Part shown: positions 46,668 through 57,250 of the stretch, piece by piece
Numbering within the stretch: the first letter of the stretch is position 1
How the letters are laid out: each line of letters opens with the position of its first letter
Assembly: GCF_963169125.1 (NCBI RefSeq)
Contig: NC_084794.1
Span: forward strand, 228,876,219 to 228,940,218
Reading direction: 5' to 3'
Length of the DNA stretch: 64,000 bases
DNA from: Humulus lupulus
Taxonomy: Eukaryota; Streptophyta; Magnoliopsida; Rosales; Cannabaceae
The notes under the pieces: model-generated
Database searches by the model: none
Told to the model about the DNA's origin: nothing
What the model saw: the letters and a program-made list of their open reading frames with translations, nothing else
Position numbers and translations under genes: made by a program

Positions 46668-46672
46668 ACGGG

Positions 46673-48385
46673 CATAGTACACAACATAGCATACATTAAA
46701 CTCCCAACCGCTGAAGCATAGGGATACTTTCTCATATCCTCTTTCTCCTAAGGTGTCTTAGGACATTGTTCCTTGAAGAGAGCAATTCCATGTCTGGTCA
46801 GTAACTGACCTTTATTGGAATTCTCCATAGAGAATCTTTCAAGCACTTTATCTATAAATTTAGCCCGGGAAAGTGCCAAGAGCTTGTTCTTCCCATCCCT
46901 TAGGATTTGGATTCCCATAATATAGCTCGTCTCGCCCAAATTTTTCATTTGGAACTTTTCGGCTAACCACTTCTTCACGTTTGACAATGTCTCTACATTG
47001 TTCCCAATGAGAAAAATGTCATCACTGTAAAGAACTAAGAAAACCACCACTTTTCCTTTGATGTATTTATGCACACATGCTTCGTCGACATTCTGTTCGA
47101 AGCCATATCTTTTAATTGTTTTATCAAAAGTGATATTCCAAGATCTAGATGCTTCCTTTAATCCATAAATAGATTTCAACAACTTGCACACATTTTGATC
47201 TTCCCCATTCTTTATGAACCCTTCTGGTTGTACCATATAGATACTTTCATCAAGATAGCCATTCAGAAAAGCTGTCTTGACACCCATTTTCCATATCTCA
47301 TAATCAGTGGCAGCCGCTATGGATAATAGGGTGCGAATGGATTTGAGCATGGCCACAGGAGAAAATATTTCTTCATAATCAACACCTTCTCTCTGAGTGT
47401 AACCTTTGGCTACTAGCCTTGCTTTGAAAGTCTCTATTTTCCCATCTACACTTGTTTTCTTCTTGTATATCCACTTACACCCTATGGGCCTGACATCTTC
47501 AAGTGGATCCACAAGTTCCCAAACAGAATTGGAATACATCGATTCCATTTCTTGGTTCATGGTTTCGTGCCATTTCTCCTTTCTAGGATCATCAATTGCT
47601 TATTCAAAGGTTAATGGATCATCCTTGTCTGTATCAGAAACAAGGACATGTGCCTCATGTTCGTAGTAAACAGGCTGTCTCACAATCCTCCCACTATGAC
47701 GTTGCACTGGGGTTTCCTTTTTCAGGAATAGTGGTTTCCTTGGTTTGTCGTTTATCATTTAATGATGAAGATGATTGTGATGGAATATTATCAGCTGTGA
47801 GTTCCTCCAATACCACCTTGCTCTGAGGTTTATAGTTATTCATATAGTCATGTTCAAGGAAGATCGCATTTGTGGAAACAAATACCTTTTGATCCTTTGG
47901 ACTATAGAAATAACTGCCTCTTATTTCTGGAGTGTAGCCAACAAAAATGCACACTTCACACCTTGAATCAAGTTTCCCTAATTTAGGTCTAAGAACATGA
48001 CCAGGACAGCCCCAAATGCGGAAATGGTGCAAACTAGGTTTGTTTCCATTCCACAGTTCTAATGGCATCTTGCTTATGGTCTTAGATCAAAATGTAAGTC
48101 GCAGTTTGAAGTGCATATCCCCAGAATGAGAGAGGAAGTGAATAATAGCTTAACATAGACCTAACCATATCCAACAAGGTCCTGTTTCTTCTTTCGAAAC
48201 ACCATTTTGGTGTGGTGTTCCTGGTGCTGTGAGTTGGGATATAATACCATGCTCCAGCAAGAAATATTTGAATTCTAAATCCAAATATTCTCCACCTCGA
48301 TCAGATCAAAGTGTCTTAAGAGTCTTACCTAACTGCTTCTCAGCCTCAGCTTTGATTTCTTGAAACTTACCAATGATTTCAGATT
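46673..48385 (-). pseudogene. copia-2 integrase and RT (5' truncated)
   Basis: Read from right to left. Integrase core text at 48385-48240 (KFQEIKAEAEKQLGKTLKTL then TGA where SDRG follows), then INT C-terminus PLELWNGNKPSLHHFRIWGCPGHVL..CEVCIFVGY (48068-47700), then RT 47560-46748 (MNQEMESMYSNSVWELV, GCKWIYKKK, ARLVAKGYTQREGVDYEEIFSPV, VKTAFLNGYLDESIYMVQPEGF, KSIYGLKEASRSW, catalytic YSDD, MGIQILRD). A TAG replaces the Gln of the PKTPQE motif at 46748. Resembles TNT1-94-type (Tork) Pol. Everything 5' of mid-integrase is replaced by Athila B at about 48385. Confidence 0.9.
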
Positions 48386-49534
48386 TCCTGTGTTCCTGAA
48401 TCTGAATTTCGTTCCATCCTTACTTTTTGTCATGCTTATGCTTGTGGTGGACACTTTGGACCTAAGAGGACAGCTCGTAAGATATTTGACAGCAGTTTCT
48501 ATTGGCCCACAATTTTCAAAGATTCTTATGCTTATTGTAAGGCATGTGATCGTTGTCAATGAGTTGGTAACATAACAGCCAAGGATCAAATGCCTCAAAC
48601 TCCTATTTTAATTCTTGAGATCTTTGATGTTTGGGGTATGGATTTCATGGGACCGTTCCCAGCCTCTTTCAGCTATGAATATATTTTATTGGCAGTAGAC
48701 TACGTGTCTAAATGGGTGGAAGCAATTGCAACTAGAACGGATAATTCAAAAACAGTAGTGGAATTCATTCGCTCCAACATTTTTGTGCGTTTTGGTACAC
48801 CTAAGGCTATACTTAGTGATCGAGGCACTCATTTTTGTAACAAGAGTATAGAAGCATTGTTTCGACGCTATAGTGTAACTCACAAGGTAACAATTTCCTA
48901 TCATCCACAAGCCAACGGGAAAGCGGAGGTTTCTAACCGTGAAATCAAATTGATTCTTGAGAAAACTGTAAATCCAAACCGGAAAGATTGGAGTACAAGG
49001 CTTGATGATGCCTTGTGGGCGTATCGTACGGCATATAAAACACCTATCGGTATGTCACCTTATCGGTTGGTGTATGGGAAGCCTTGCCATTTACCGGTAG
49101 AGCTAGAGCATAAGGCTTGGTGGGCTGTAAAGAAGTGTAACATGGATATGGTTGCTGTAGGACAACAACGAATGCTTCAATTGCATGAGCTAGAAGAAAT
49201 ACGAAATGAAGCATATGGGAGTTCGAGAATCTACAAGGAGAAAACCAAAGCTTTTCATGACAAACATATTCTTCGGAAGAGTTTTGTGGAAGGTCAGAAA
49301 GTTCTCATGTATCACTCTCGCCTTAAAAATTTTCCTGGGAAGTTGAAGTCTCGCTGGTTAGGTCCGTTCATTGTTACCAAGGTTTTTCCTCATGGAGTGG
49401 TTGAAGTTGTAAGTCCAAGTACCGAAAAGTCATTCAAGGTGAATGGTCAAAGATTAAAGCCATATTATGAATCAATGGAGAAAGAACAAGTTGATGTGAT
49501 TCACCTCATTGACCCGGTATATGTTGATGAATGA
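48386..49534 (+). pseudogene. Athila B integrase
   Basis: Starts inside the integrase N-terminus: CVPESEFRSILTFCHAYACGGHFGPKRTARKIFDSSFYWPTIFKD, then the zinc-finger Cys pair CKACDRC and a TGA (48560-48562) at a codon that is Arg in CQR of relatives. From 48590 the frame is open for 314 residues: catalytic D in [11 protein letters not shown] in LSDRGTHF, E in [14 protein letters not shown], then the long C-terminus [29 protein letters not shown]. All three catalytic acids are kept. The upstream gag-PR-RT-RNase H is missing, and the 5' neighbour is copia integrase in opposite orientation. Confidence 0.92.
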
Positions 49535-50511
49535 AGCATTAAGTCGAGCTAGCGACGATAAACTTAGCTACTTTGTAAATTAGTTTATTTTCTTTATTTA
49601 AATTGAACATTATGTTTTTGTTGAGGTAATTTAAGTTTAATTTCTGTAATTAGAACTGTGAAAATCGTGAAAAAAAGCAAAAATGAAAAATTTTGAAAAA
49701 AAGGGGAAAGGGACTTAGGCCGCGACCCTTTTATGAAAAAAAAAATGATGAAAAGCTTAAGAGGCTTCGCAGGCCGCGGCACACCATTTGTAAGTCGCGG
49801 CCTACGAACTGAATTTCAGAAAACAGGTTTCACAGGCCGTGGCACGTCTTTCTTAGGCCGCGGCCCTTTTCTCCAAAAAATTGCTTCAGGGCGTGGTAGG
49901 CCACGACACGTATTGCGCAGGCCGCGGCACACGAGAGGAATTTCAAAAAAAAAATAAAATCACGTCAGTTTTGTGTGTAGGCCGCGACACACATTTTGCA
50001 AGCTACGGCCTACGAACGATTTCAACACTTTTTAATTTTAAAAACTCCATCTCATCATTTCTCTAAACATCACCAAAAACCCTCATTCCTCTTTCTTCTT
50101 TTTTCCCATAATTCTCATCACAAACCCCTCTCCATTCCTCCATTTTCTCTTCTTTTCTTTATTCTTTTTCCATCACCATCACCCTAATTCATTCTACCCA
50201 TTTCTTTCTTTCTTCCTCCATTACTCCATAAACACATCTCCACCTTAATTCCCCCACACTAATCCGAAATTTCCCCACACTAATATGAAATTCACACATT
50301 CCCTTTTGTTTTCTGCATTTCCTATACATTTCATACATATAATCCAAGGAGGTTTGCATTCATATTCATTGCTCTCATCAAGTAAGTTTTTCTTTGAAAA
50401 ATATTTGTTTTGTTACTTGAATAATTGAAGAGTGGTGTAGTTTGGAAACATTTGTGTGGTTGTTTATTTTGGTAATCTATGTCCTTTGTATTACTTTGAT
50501 TATTAATTCAT
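49535..50511 (+). other. Athila B spacer with GCCGCGGC-type repeats
   Basis: Non-coding. From 49717 to 50010 the motif AGGCCGCGRC(A/C)C recurs about eight times at 30-50 bp spacing in both orientations. At 50247-50260 AATTCCCCCACACT is the exact reverse complement of the element's own polypurine tract. The rest is pyrimidine-rich. Small open frames here (for example 49733-49957) are translations of the repeat, not genes. Confidence 0.7.
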
Positions 50512-52030
50512 GGGTTATTTGCGGCAATAATGCCTATGTAGTTCATTTTGTAGCACTTAAATGCTTATGTAAAATTTTTGGCGGCAATAATGCCTACCGT
50601 TAATGTTTTGTTGCAGTAGTAGGTCCCTGGCCGTTAACTCTAACTGAGAACCTAGTTGGCGGACACATGGCAGCATCTAATTGGTGAAATTAAATTTAGT
50701 TTATTTATTATACTAAAAATCATTACAAAAAATATTTTTAAAAATATAAATGACTTAAAATAATAAAAAAAATCAACAAAATCAAAATAAATAAATCAAA
50801 AGAATAAAAACTGAAAATTTAACTAATTGAAAATTTTTTAACGTAAAAACTAAATTTAATTGAAAAATTAAAAACTAATTAATATCTTAATATCACAATC
50901 AACACAATTTTATCATGTTTTCAAGATCACCAAAGCCTGGTAATATACTACAAATTTGAATCCATGTAGCCTAAAAAAATCACAGAGATATGAATCAAAC
51001 CATTTTTCATCAATAATCCTTTCATTGAATTTTAAGAAAACAACTCCAAAGTTTAAGAACACCCAAATCATTAACCAAAAACTCTTCAAGAACACCTCAG
51101 AAAATACCATTACAAAATACCCAAATCAAATACAATCCTAGAAGTTTCAATACCCAAATCAAAATACAATTTTTTTAAAAAAAAAACCCAGTAACTTTTT
51201 TCAAAGAAGAAATTAAGATACCCAGAAATCTCCATCCCCAAATCTTGTTGCTGTCTCAGTCGCCCAGATCTGCCCCAAGCTTCGAAGTCGTCATTGCTAT
51301 CCAAGGTCTCAGTCGCCCAGATCTGCCCAAAGCCTTGAAGTCCCTATTGTTGTCAAAGGTCTCAGTCATCCAGATTTGCCCAAAGCGTCGAATTCGTCGT
51401 TGAGATCTTCAAAGCTTCGAACTCGTTTGACGCCGGTCTTCAAAGCTTCGCCCAGGTAGTCGAAGTTGCAGTCGTCATCAAGATCTGTCCAAAGCTTCGA
51501 AATCGCCGCTGAGAACTTCAAAGCTTCGAACTTGTCTGTCATTGGCCATCAAAGTTCTGCCTAGATAGTCAAGGTTGCAGTTGAGATCTACTGCTGGAAA
51601 AGAAGAAGAAGAAGACGAGAATAAGAAGAAGAAGAAGGGCGGGAGGAAGAAGAAAAAGTCGAGGTCTGCCCTTGAAGATGAACCCATTTTTTTTTCTTTT
51701 CCAGATTTAGTTCTCAAGAATTTCTTAGTTAAAATTTATTTTTTTAGTTATCTATAATTTTAATTTATTGAATTTTTTATTATTGTAAATCAATTATATT
51801 TTAAAAAATAAATTTTTAATGATTTTTAATATATTATATAAACTAAATTTAATTTCACCAATTAGATGTTGCCATGTGTCCGCCAACTAGGTTCTCAGTT
51901 AGAATTAACAGCCAGGGACCTACTACTGCAACAAAACATTAACGGTAGGCATTATTGCCGCCAAAATTTTTACATAAACATTTAAGTGCTACAAAATGAA
52001 CTACATAGGCATTATTGCCGCAAATAACCC
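50512..52030. mobile_element. Mutator-like element (MULE), non-autonomous, 1519 bp
   Basis: Terminal inverted repeats of about 240 bp (50512-50750 and 51792-52030) begin GGGTTATTTGCGGCAATAAT and are near-perfect over the outer 190 bp. Flanks TTAATTCAT and ATAATTCAT form a 9-bp duplication with one mismatch, the MULE size. No transposase. The interior has three ~53-bp tandem units (starts 51253, 51306, 51359; GTCTCAGTCGCCCAGATCTG) and related CAAAGCTTCGAA fragments to 51560, plus a GAAGAAGAAG tract at 51597-51655. Confidence 0.85.
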
Positions 52031-52362
52031 ATAATTCATGGACATTTTGATTTTTTTGGGAAGTTTTACTTCATGGTCTATAATTTGTTGGAGATGGTAT
52101 TTTTTTGCACTCTATGTGTTTGATAAAAATTTTGTGAGGAATGGAGTATATGGTTGGTGTATGAGTGTTCTTGGGGTGAGTTAGAATTTGTTATGTAGGA
52201 GTTGAGTTGATGCATTGTGTCACTTTGACCCCGGATTTGGGGGCATTTAAACTTCGGTATGGATTAATGTTGGCCATTGTGGTGTTTTTCTCTTAATCTT
52301 TTAATGACTAACAATGGTGTTTTTGGGTTCTTGTTCTTTATTTTTCTAATTTTTGGACAGCC

Positions 52363-53541
52363 ATGGCTCCAAAGACAAATAGGAATCAAGCTTCTTCATC
52401 GAAGCCAATTCCCTATGATCCCCAAAGATTTGTGTCTATCGGGGCCTATGAGAGTTACTTGAATGCCATTGCTCATGACAAGGTGTGGGTCCTTGAGTGA
52501 GGATTTGATCTTCATATGCATCATGATCAACCTTTCCTCATGCATCAAATTGACTCTCGGGGTTGGGAAAAATTGTGTGCTCATCCTGAACCGGGCATTG
52601 ATCCTATTGTTCGTGAATTTTATGCCAATGTTGTGGCTCATGAAAATTATAAGGTGAAAGTGAGAGGTGTCAAAGTGTCCTTCAAAGCAGCTGATATTAA
52701 TAGCTATTATGAGCTACCTCACTTTCAACGTGATGAATATGGTGCGGTTAAAGATAATTTTGATCATCAAGCTATTATTGATGAAATTGCAATGCCGGGT
52801 GCTGTATGGAATTTATATAATAATGGGGTTCCTCGCTACATCAAAGTCGCTTACTTGGATAGCAATACAAAATCTTGGCAGCGGTTCATGGGGCCAAAAT
52901 TAATGCCTACAGCCCAACTTGGTCATGTTGATATTCATGAAGCAATTCTTCTTTATGCAATTCTCATTGACAAAACAATTAATGTGGGGAAAATTATTCA
53001 TGCTTCCGTCATCCAAAGTATGAGCCAAGTGACGAATGGATTTTATGTTCCCTCATTGATCACTGCGTTATGTAAGAAGGCAGGTGTTCCATGGGATGAG
53101 TCTGAAGACAAGGTGCATCCATTGCACATTATTGATCACAATACCCTTGATCGATTGAAGGGGAAAACCGCTGTTCAAGTTAATGATCAAGGCCAATCTT
53201 CTATTCCGGCGCCTGTTCCTCCTCTGAACGATAGTAGAAGAACCACTCAACAACGTTTACAAGCTTTGGAGCAAGAGGTTTATTATGGCTGACTTGATAT
53301 TCGGGCTAATACTCAGCATATCCTGGATCACAACCAGAGGTTTGTGGAATATGCGAGATATCAGGATATTTGTTATAGGATGGATCAGGCTCATTTGAAT
53401 GTGGATATGTCTACATATCCACCCGCTCCTACTTGGTTGCAGCCATACCCACCACCGGTTCCCATGCCCATGGTGCCATATCAGGCCTCTGATGATGACG
53501 ATGTTGCTGGCGCGGCAGATATGGATATTCCTGAGGAGTGA
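52363..53541 (+). pseudogene. Athila B additional ORF (putative plant transposon protein type)
   Basis: 393-codon frame, ATG at 52363 two bases after a splice-acceptor-like TTTTTGGACAG, ending TGA 53539-53541. In-frame TGA at 52498-52500 and 53290-53292 break it; frame is kept through both. Middle section FYANVVAHENYKVKVRGVKVSFKAADINSYYELP and GHVDIHEAILLYAILIDKTINVGKIIHASVIQSM resembles the domain known as putative plant transposon protein (Transposase_32 type), often found in Athila-like elements between pol and the 3' LTR. C-terminus is Pro/Tyr-rich then acidic (PPAPTWLQPYPPPVP, DDDDVAGAADMDIPEE). No transmembrane or signal segment is visible, so it does not look envelope-like. Function unknown. 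Confidence 0.7.
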
Positions 53542-53560
53542 TGTGTTATGAGGGAGTGAT

Positions 53561-53562
53561 GT

Positions 53563-53593
<31 letters not shown>

Positions 53594-53595
53594 GG
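53561..53595 (+). repeat. (GT)8 followed by G19
   Basis: Simple repeat right after the additional ORF stop. The G19 run can form a quadruplex and may have been miscounted in sequencing. Confidence 0.95.
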
Positions 53596-54917
53596 AGATG
53601 GGAAGAAATTTTATGTTTTGTTCTGTTATGTCTTTGTTAATTTCTTTTCTTTTCATTTTATTTAGTGTCTGTTAGTGTTCAGTTGTGTTGGTCTTGTTGA
53701 AAGCATTGGTCGAAGATAAAACTTTGAATTATGCTTAAAGTGATGTTAGACAATGAGGAATTTTGTATGATTTGTGTGCTTGACTCCTATGTGAATTGCT
53801 ATTTTGATTTATGTTGTTTTTCACCCTATGCATGATTGGATTCACCACTTAAATGTGTTGGAAAAAATTTATGCTTGTTGAAAGAATTTTTTTTTTGAAG
53901 TCCCAACCACTCTAGAAATCATTAATCAATTGTTTGAGGCGAAATCATAAGTACACATGATTAGGAAGATAATTAAGGCAGTTCTTTGGATCGTTTGAGC
54001 CGTTCAAGCCAACCTATTATATGATAATCCCTAGTTTCCCATGTTTGAGCCATGATGACTATTTCTTTTCTTCTATGAACCGAAATTTTTGACCTTATAC
54101 TTCCTTGAAAACTATTTCTTTTTGTAACCCATTACACCATGGTTATTTATATATGATTTTTGATCTTGTGGGATGGTTTGTTAAAAAAAAAACACTTATG
54201 GGTTATTTGTTTGGTTGTAATTTATGTATGATCTCTATTTCTCTCCTTAGAATATTATGAAGAAAAAAAAAACAAAAGAAAAAATGATTTGCAATGAAAG
54301 AAAATGCATATATGCAAATGTTGCAAAAGTATAAGTGTGGGGGAAATAGTGAGATCATTATGGAAAGAAGAGTAAGAAAAAAAAATAGGTACTTCTTGAT
54401 TTGTATGGGAAAATTTGGGGCAAGTTCAAAGAATGAAATTGATGTATGCTATGGTGTGATTTGAGCTTAAATTTATCTTTCTCAACTACCCTTAACCTTA
54501 GCCTGACATTACAAGCCTATAAAGACCTTTTGATTTTTGATCATTGTGTGTTTATATTAGTGGAGAATGATTGGTTAATGTCTATGGAGTTGATGCTTTT
54601 CATTGAAAAACATTTTGGCATATAGGGACTGATTTAAAAGAAAATGATTTGGCAAGTATGGATTAAATTTGAAGCATTTGAGTTGGTGTTGTGATTAAGT
54701 GCTTAGTAAATTATTTTTGAAAATCAAATGGTAAATTACATATGGAGTTGAAATTCTAATGAGTATGAAAATCTTAATTGTTTTGGCATTACTTATTTGT
54801 GTGATTCTCAGAGACATTCAAGCTTTTGACAAGACCTTTGTTTAGTGAGTCTAGATTAGTTTGTTTTATTTTTAGTTTTGTTATTTTAGTGTTTTTCTAA
54901 GGGACTAGCAATATTCA
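53596..54917 (+). other. Athila B 3' non-coding region
   Basis: AT-rich, no coding similarity. At 54333-54347 AAGTGTGGGGGAAAT nearly duplicates the true polypurine tract 585 bp further on. Several A-runs (54180, 54265, 54378). Confidence 0.6.
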
Positions 54918-54931
54918 AGTGTGGGGGAATT
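54918..54931 (+). other. Athila B polypurine tract
   Basis: AGTGTGGGGGAATT immediately before the LTR start TGATAAGG. Confidence 0.85.
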
Positions 54932-56420
54932 TGATAAGGTCATTTTTGTATTAATATTTGTTAAGTTTTTCTATGCTTGGATGGTGTTATGATAGCATTT
55001 TTAATAGTTTTAACTAAGTTTCATGATTCTACAACATATTTTCTACATTGCGTTTTATGATGATAAATCTGACATTTTGATGGCAAGTGTAGTTAAAATA
55101 AATTTTTAGGAGTATTCCAAGCTTTCGGGATTGATATGTTGAAGTGGCGGCAACGTGCAAGCTATCTAAGATCAAGAATTGAAGAAATTGGAGGTAGGCC
55201 GCGACTCATAAAACTCAGGCTGCGGCACTTTAAATGGAATTGGAGTTTCAGAATTTTTTTTCTTCCAGACAGGTCACTGCTCATAATTTTCAGGCCGCTG
55301 CCTGAGTGACAGATTTATGCATAGATTTTGTTCTAGGCCGCGACTCGCATTTTCCAGGCCGCGACTCGCGATGTCGTTTTCAGATTTTTTATTACTTTTT
55401 AATTAGAATTTAATTGAGACTATAAAGAATGATTAGGGTTAATTTGAGAGGGATTTTTTATGACGGTTTAGGAGAGAAAAAGACTGAGAAAGGGCTGAAG
55501 AGAAGACTACAAAACTACATTACTTTTGTTCACCAGTCTAGTTTCTTTTCTGTCCTTAATCTCTTTAATTTTAATTATAATTATGTTTGTGATTATGATT
55601 ACTATTATGGAGTAGGTTCTTTTTCAGGTTAAGGGTTAATTCAAAACCCAAGACATGAATTCTTGATTGTTGATAATGAATATCATTCTTTAATTTCTCT
55701 CAATATTAAATTGTTTCTATTTTTCCAATTGAATGTTATGAATTTTGTGATTTCTTGTTAGGTGGCCAACTAATTAAGGTTTTAAATTGTTCAATTGTCA
55801 TCTTAGAATTACTACTCACCTAATAGTTTAGGATTCTAAGTGTATGTGATAAATTGCAATTGATAGTTATGTCAAAAGAATTGTTGATTGTGATGAAAAA
55901 TAGAACCTAGGTTAAATGAATTATATGCTTCATTAATTTATTGCCTAGATTAATTTGTTTCCATAGGACTTTATGCTTTATCTAAGTTAAATAGATTGTA
56001 TGCTTCATAGATTTATTTCTTAGATAAAAGAGTTAATTATTGAGCGCTTCGCCTTGATTACTTATAATAGGCAGAATGAGATAATTGACTGCTTCAGCGT
56101 TATCTGCGGGGTTAATAGTTTAATTGAGAAATTGGAATAATATTTATTATTAGTGATTAGGAATGATTGTTGAGGGTGGAGATTAACCTTTAACTGTTTC
56201 TTAATATCGTAATATCAATCTTTATTTGCTTTCTAGTTTATGTTATTTAATTTTGAGTTAAAAAATAAAAATCCCCTTTTAAGTTTTAGTGTTAATTATT
56301 GAATAATAAAGTGAACGATAGTCCTCGTGGGTTCGACCTGTGCTTGCTATTATACTGAAATAATTGGAAGTATTGAAAGAAAAATCATTGTTAAATTTGT
56401 GTGGTATACGACAGCCATCA
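54932..56420 (+). mobile_element. Athila B 3' LTR
   Basis: 1489 bp from TGATAAGGTC to ...CGACAGCCATCA. Layout is Athila (CGTGGGTTCGACC near the end) but sequence differs from Athila A, so A and B are different families. GCCGCGACTC motifs at 55195-55370. A (R)-rich open frame at 55429-55632 lies inside the LTR and is not supported as a gene. No matching 5' LTR in the window. Confidence 0.85.
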
Positions 56421-57232
56421 AAAAGTTAGAAATAAAATTGCAATCTAAGCCTATGTACCTTTCAAGACTCTCCGAGAATGCTTCTCCTCTCCTTTAAATA
56501 ATCAAATTCAAATAATTATAAACTTAGGATATTAAAAGATCTTAATCAACTAAAATATATTTTATTTTCTAATAAAATAAAATAGGATAATTAAAATTTT
56601 AAATTCAGATAATTTAAAATTAATTAAATAAAAGATATTGCACAAAAATAAGATCTAGGGTTTGGGCACCAAGATTGGTGCCCTAGGAACCCTAGGCCAG
56701 CGACACAAGGTGCTATAGGCACAAGTGGTTCTTGGCCAGGCGTGACTGTAGCAAGGGCTTGGCTCACAGACATGGCACCAAGGGCGCAGGGGTGCGAGGC
56801 TTCTCGGCAGCTACTAGGTACGCATGGCACTGCATGTGGGATGCACCAGGCGCGTGCAGGGAGCAGGGGCTCGGGCTGGGTGACGCATGCGGGAGAAGGG
56901 AGCTCGGGGTCTGGGCACGCGCGCGAGTGAGGCAGCCATAGGGCTGGTGCATGCGGCTAGGGATTGGGCCCTAGGCTCAAGTCCTTCCAATTTTCTTTGT
57001 GTATAGATTTTCAATTTAAATTTCAAGAAATAAAATTACAAAAATCATATGCCTTTTATGGCTTACACAAGATCTAGAAAATTAAAATTCCTAACCCAAT
57101 AGAAACATATAATTAACAATCCATCATTCAACAATACATTCAAAAAGTATATCCATCAATTCAATATATATATCAACATACATATAACAATTGCAAGAAA
57201 CCCACCTAGTATTTAATATATATATATGTATA
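56421..57232 (-). other. copia leader with GC-rich island
   Basis: Region between Athila B and the copia primer-binding site; on the minus strand it is where leader and gag start would be expected, but no Gag similarity is seen. 56690-56970 is a GC-rich island in AT-rich surroundings (CAGGCGCGTGC, CACGCGCGCGAGTG). A perfect 9-bp inverted repeat (GGGCACCAA / TTGGTGCCC, 2-nt loop) lies at 56664-56683. Overlapping small frames on both strands in the island are not convincing genes. Confidence 0.5.
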
Positions 57233-57248
57233 GACTGCTCTGGTACCA
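57233..57248 (-). other. copia primer-binding site
   Basis: Minus strand TGGTACCAGAGCAGTC, tRNA-iMet type, two bases after the LTR end. Confidence 0.85.
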
Positions 57249-57250
57249 AT

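Noticed and set aside
49733..50187. Small plus-strand frames with RGF/GRGTxF repeats
   Set aside because: Generated by the AGGCCGCGGCAC repeat of the Athila B spacer and a downstream pyrimidine tract.
51478..51757. Frames rich in Phe/Lys/Glu inside the MULE
   Set aside because: Translations of the GAAGAAGAAG tract; not a captured gene that I can recognise.
25981..56420. Athila A and Athila B as the two halves of one element
   Set aside because: The LTRs at 25981-27299 and 54932-56420 differ in length and sequence beyond the shared Athila layout, and the LTR of A matches the solo LTR at 36955 much better.
56624..57026. Five small frames on both strands in the GC-rich island
   Set aside because: High GC alone removes stops; overlapping frames on both strands, no recognisable domain.
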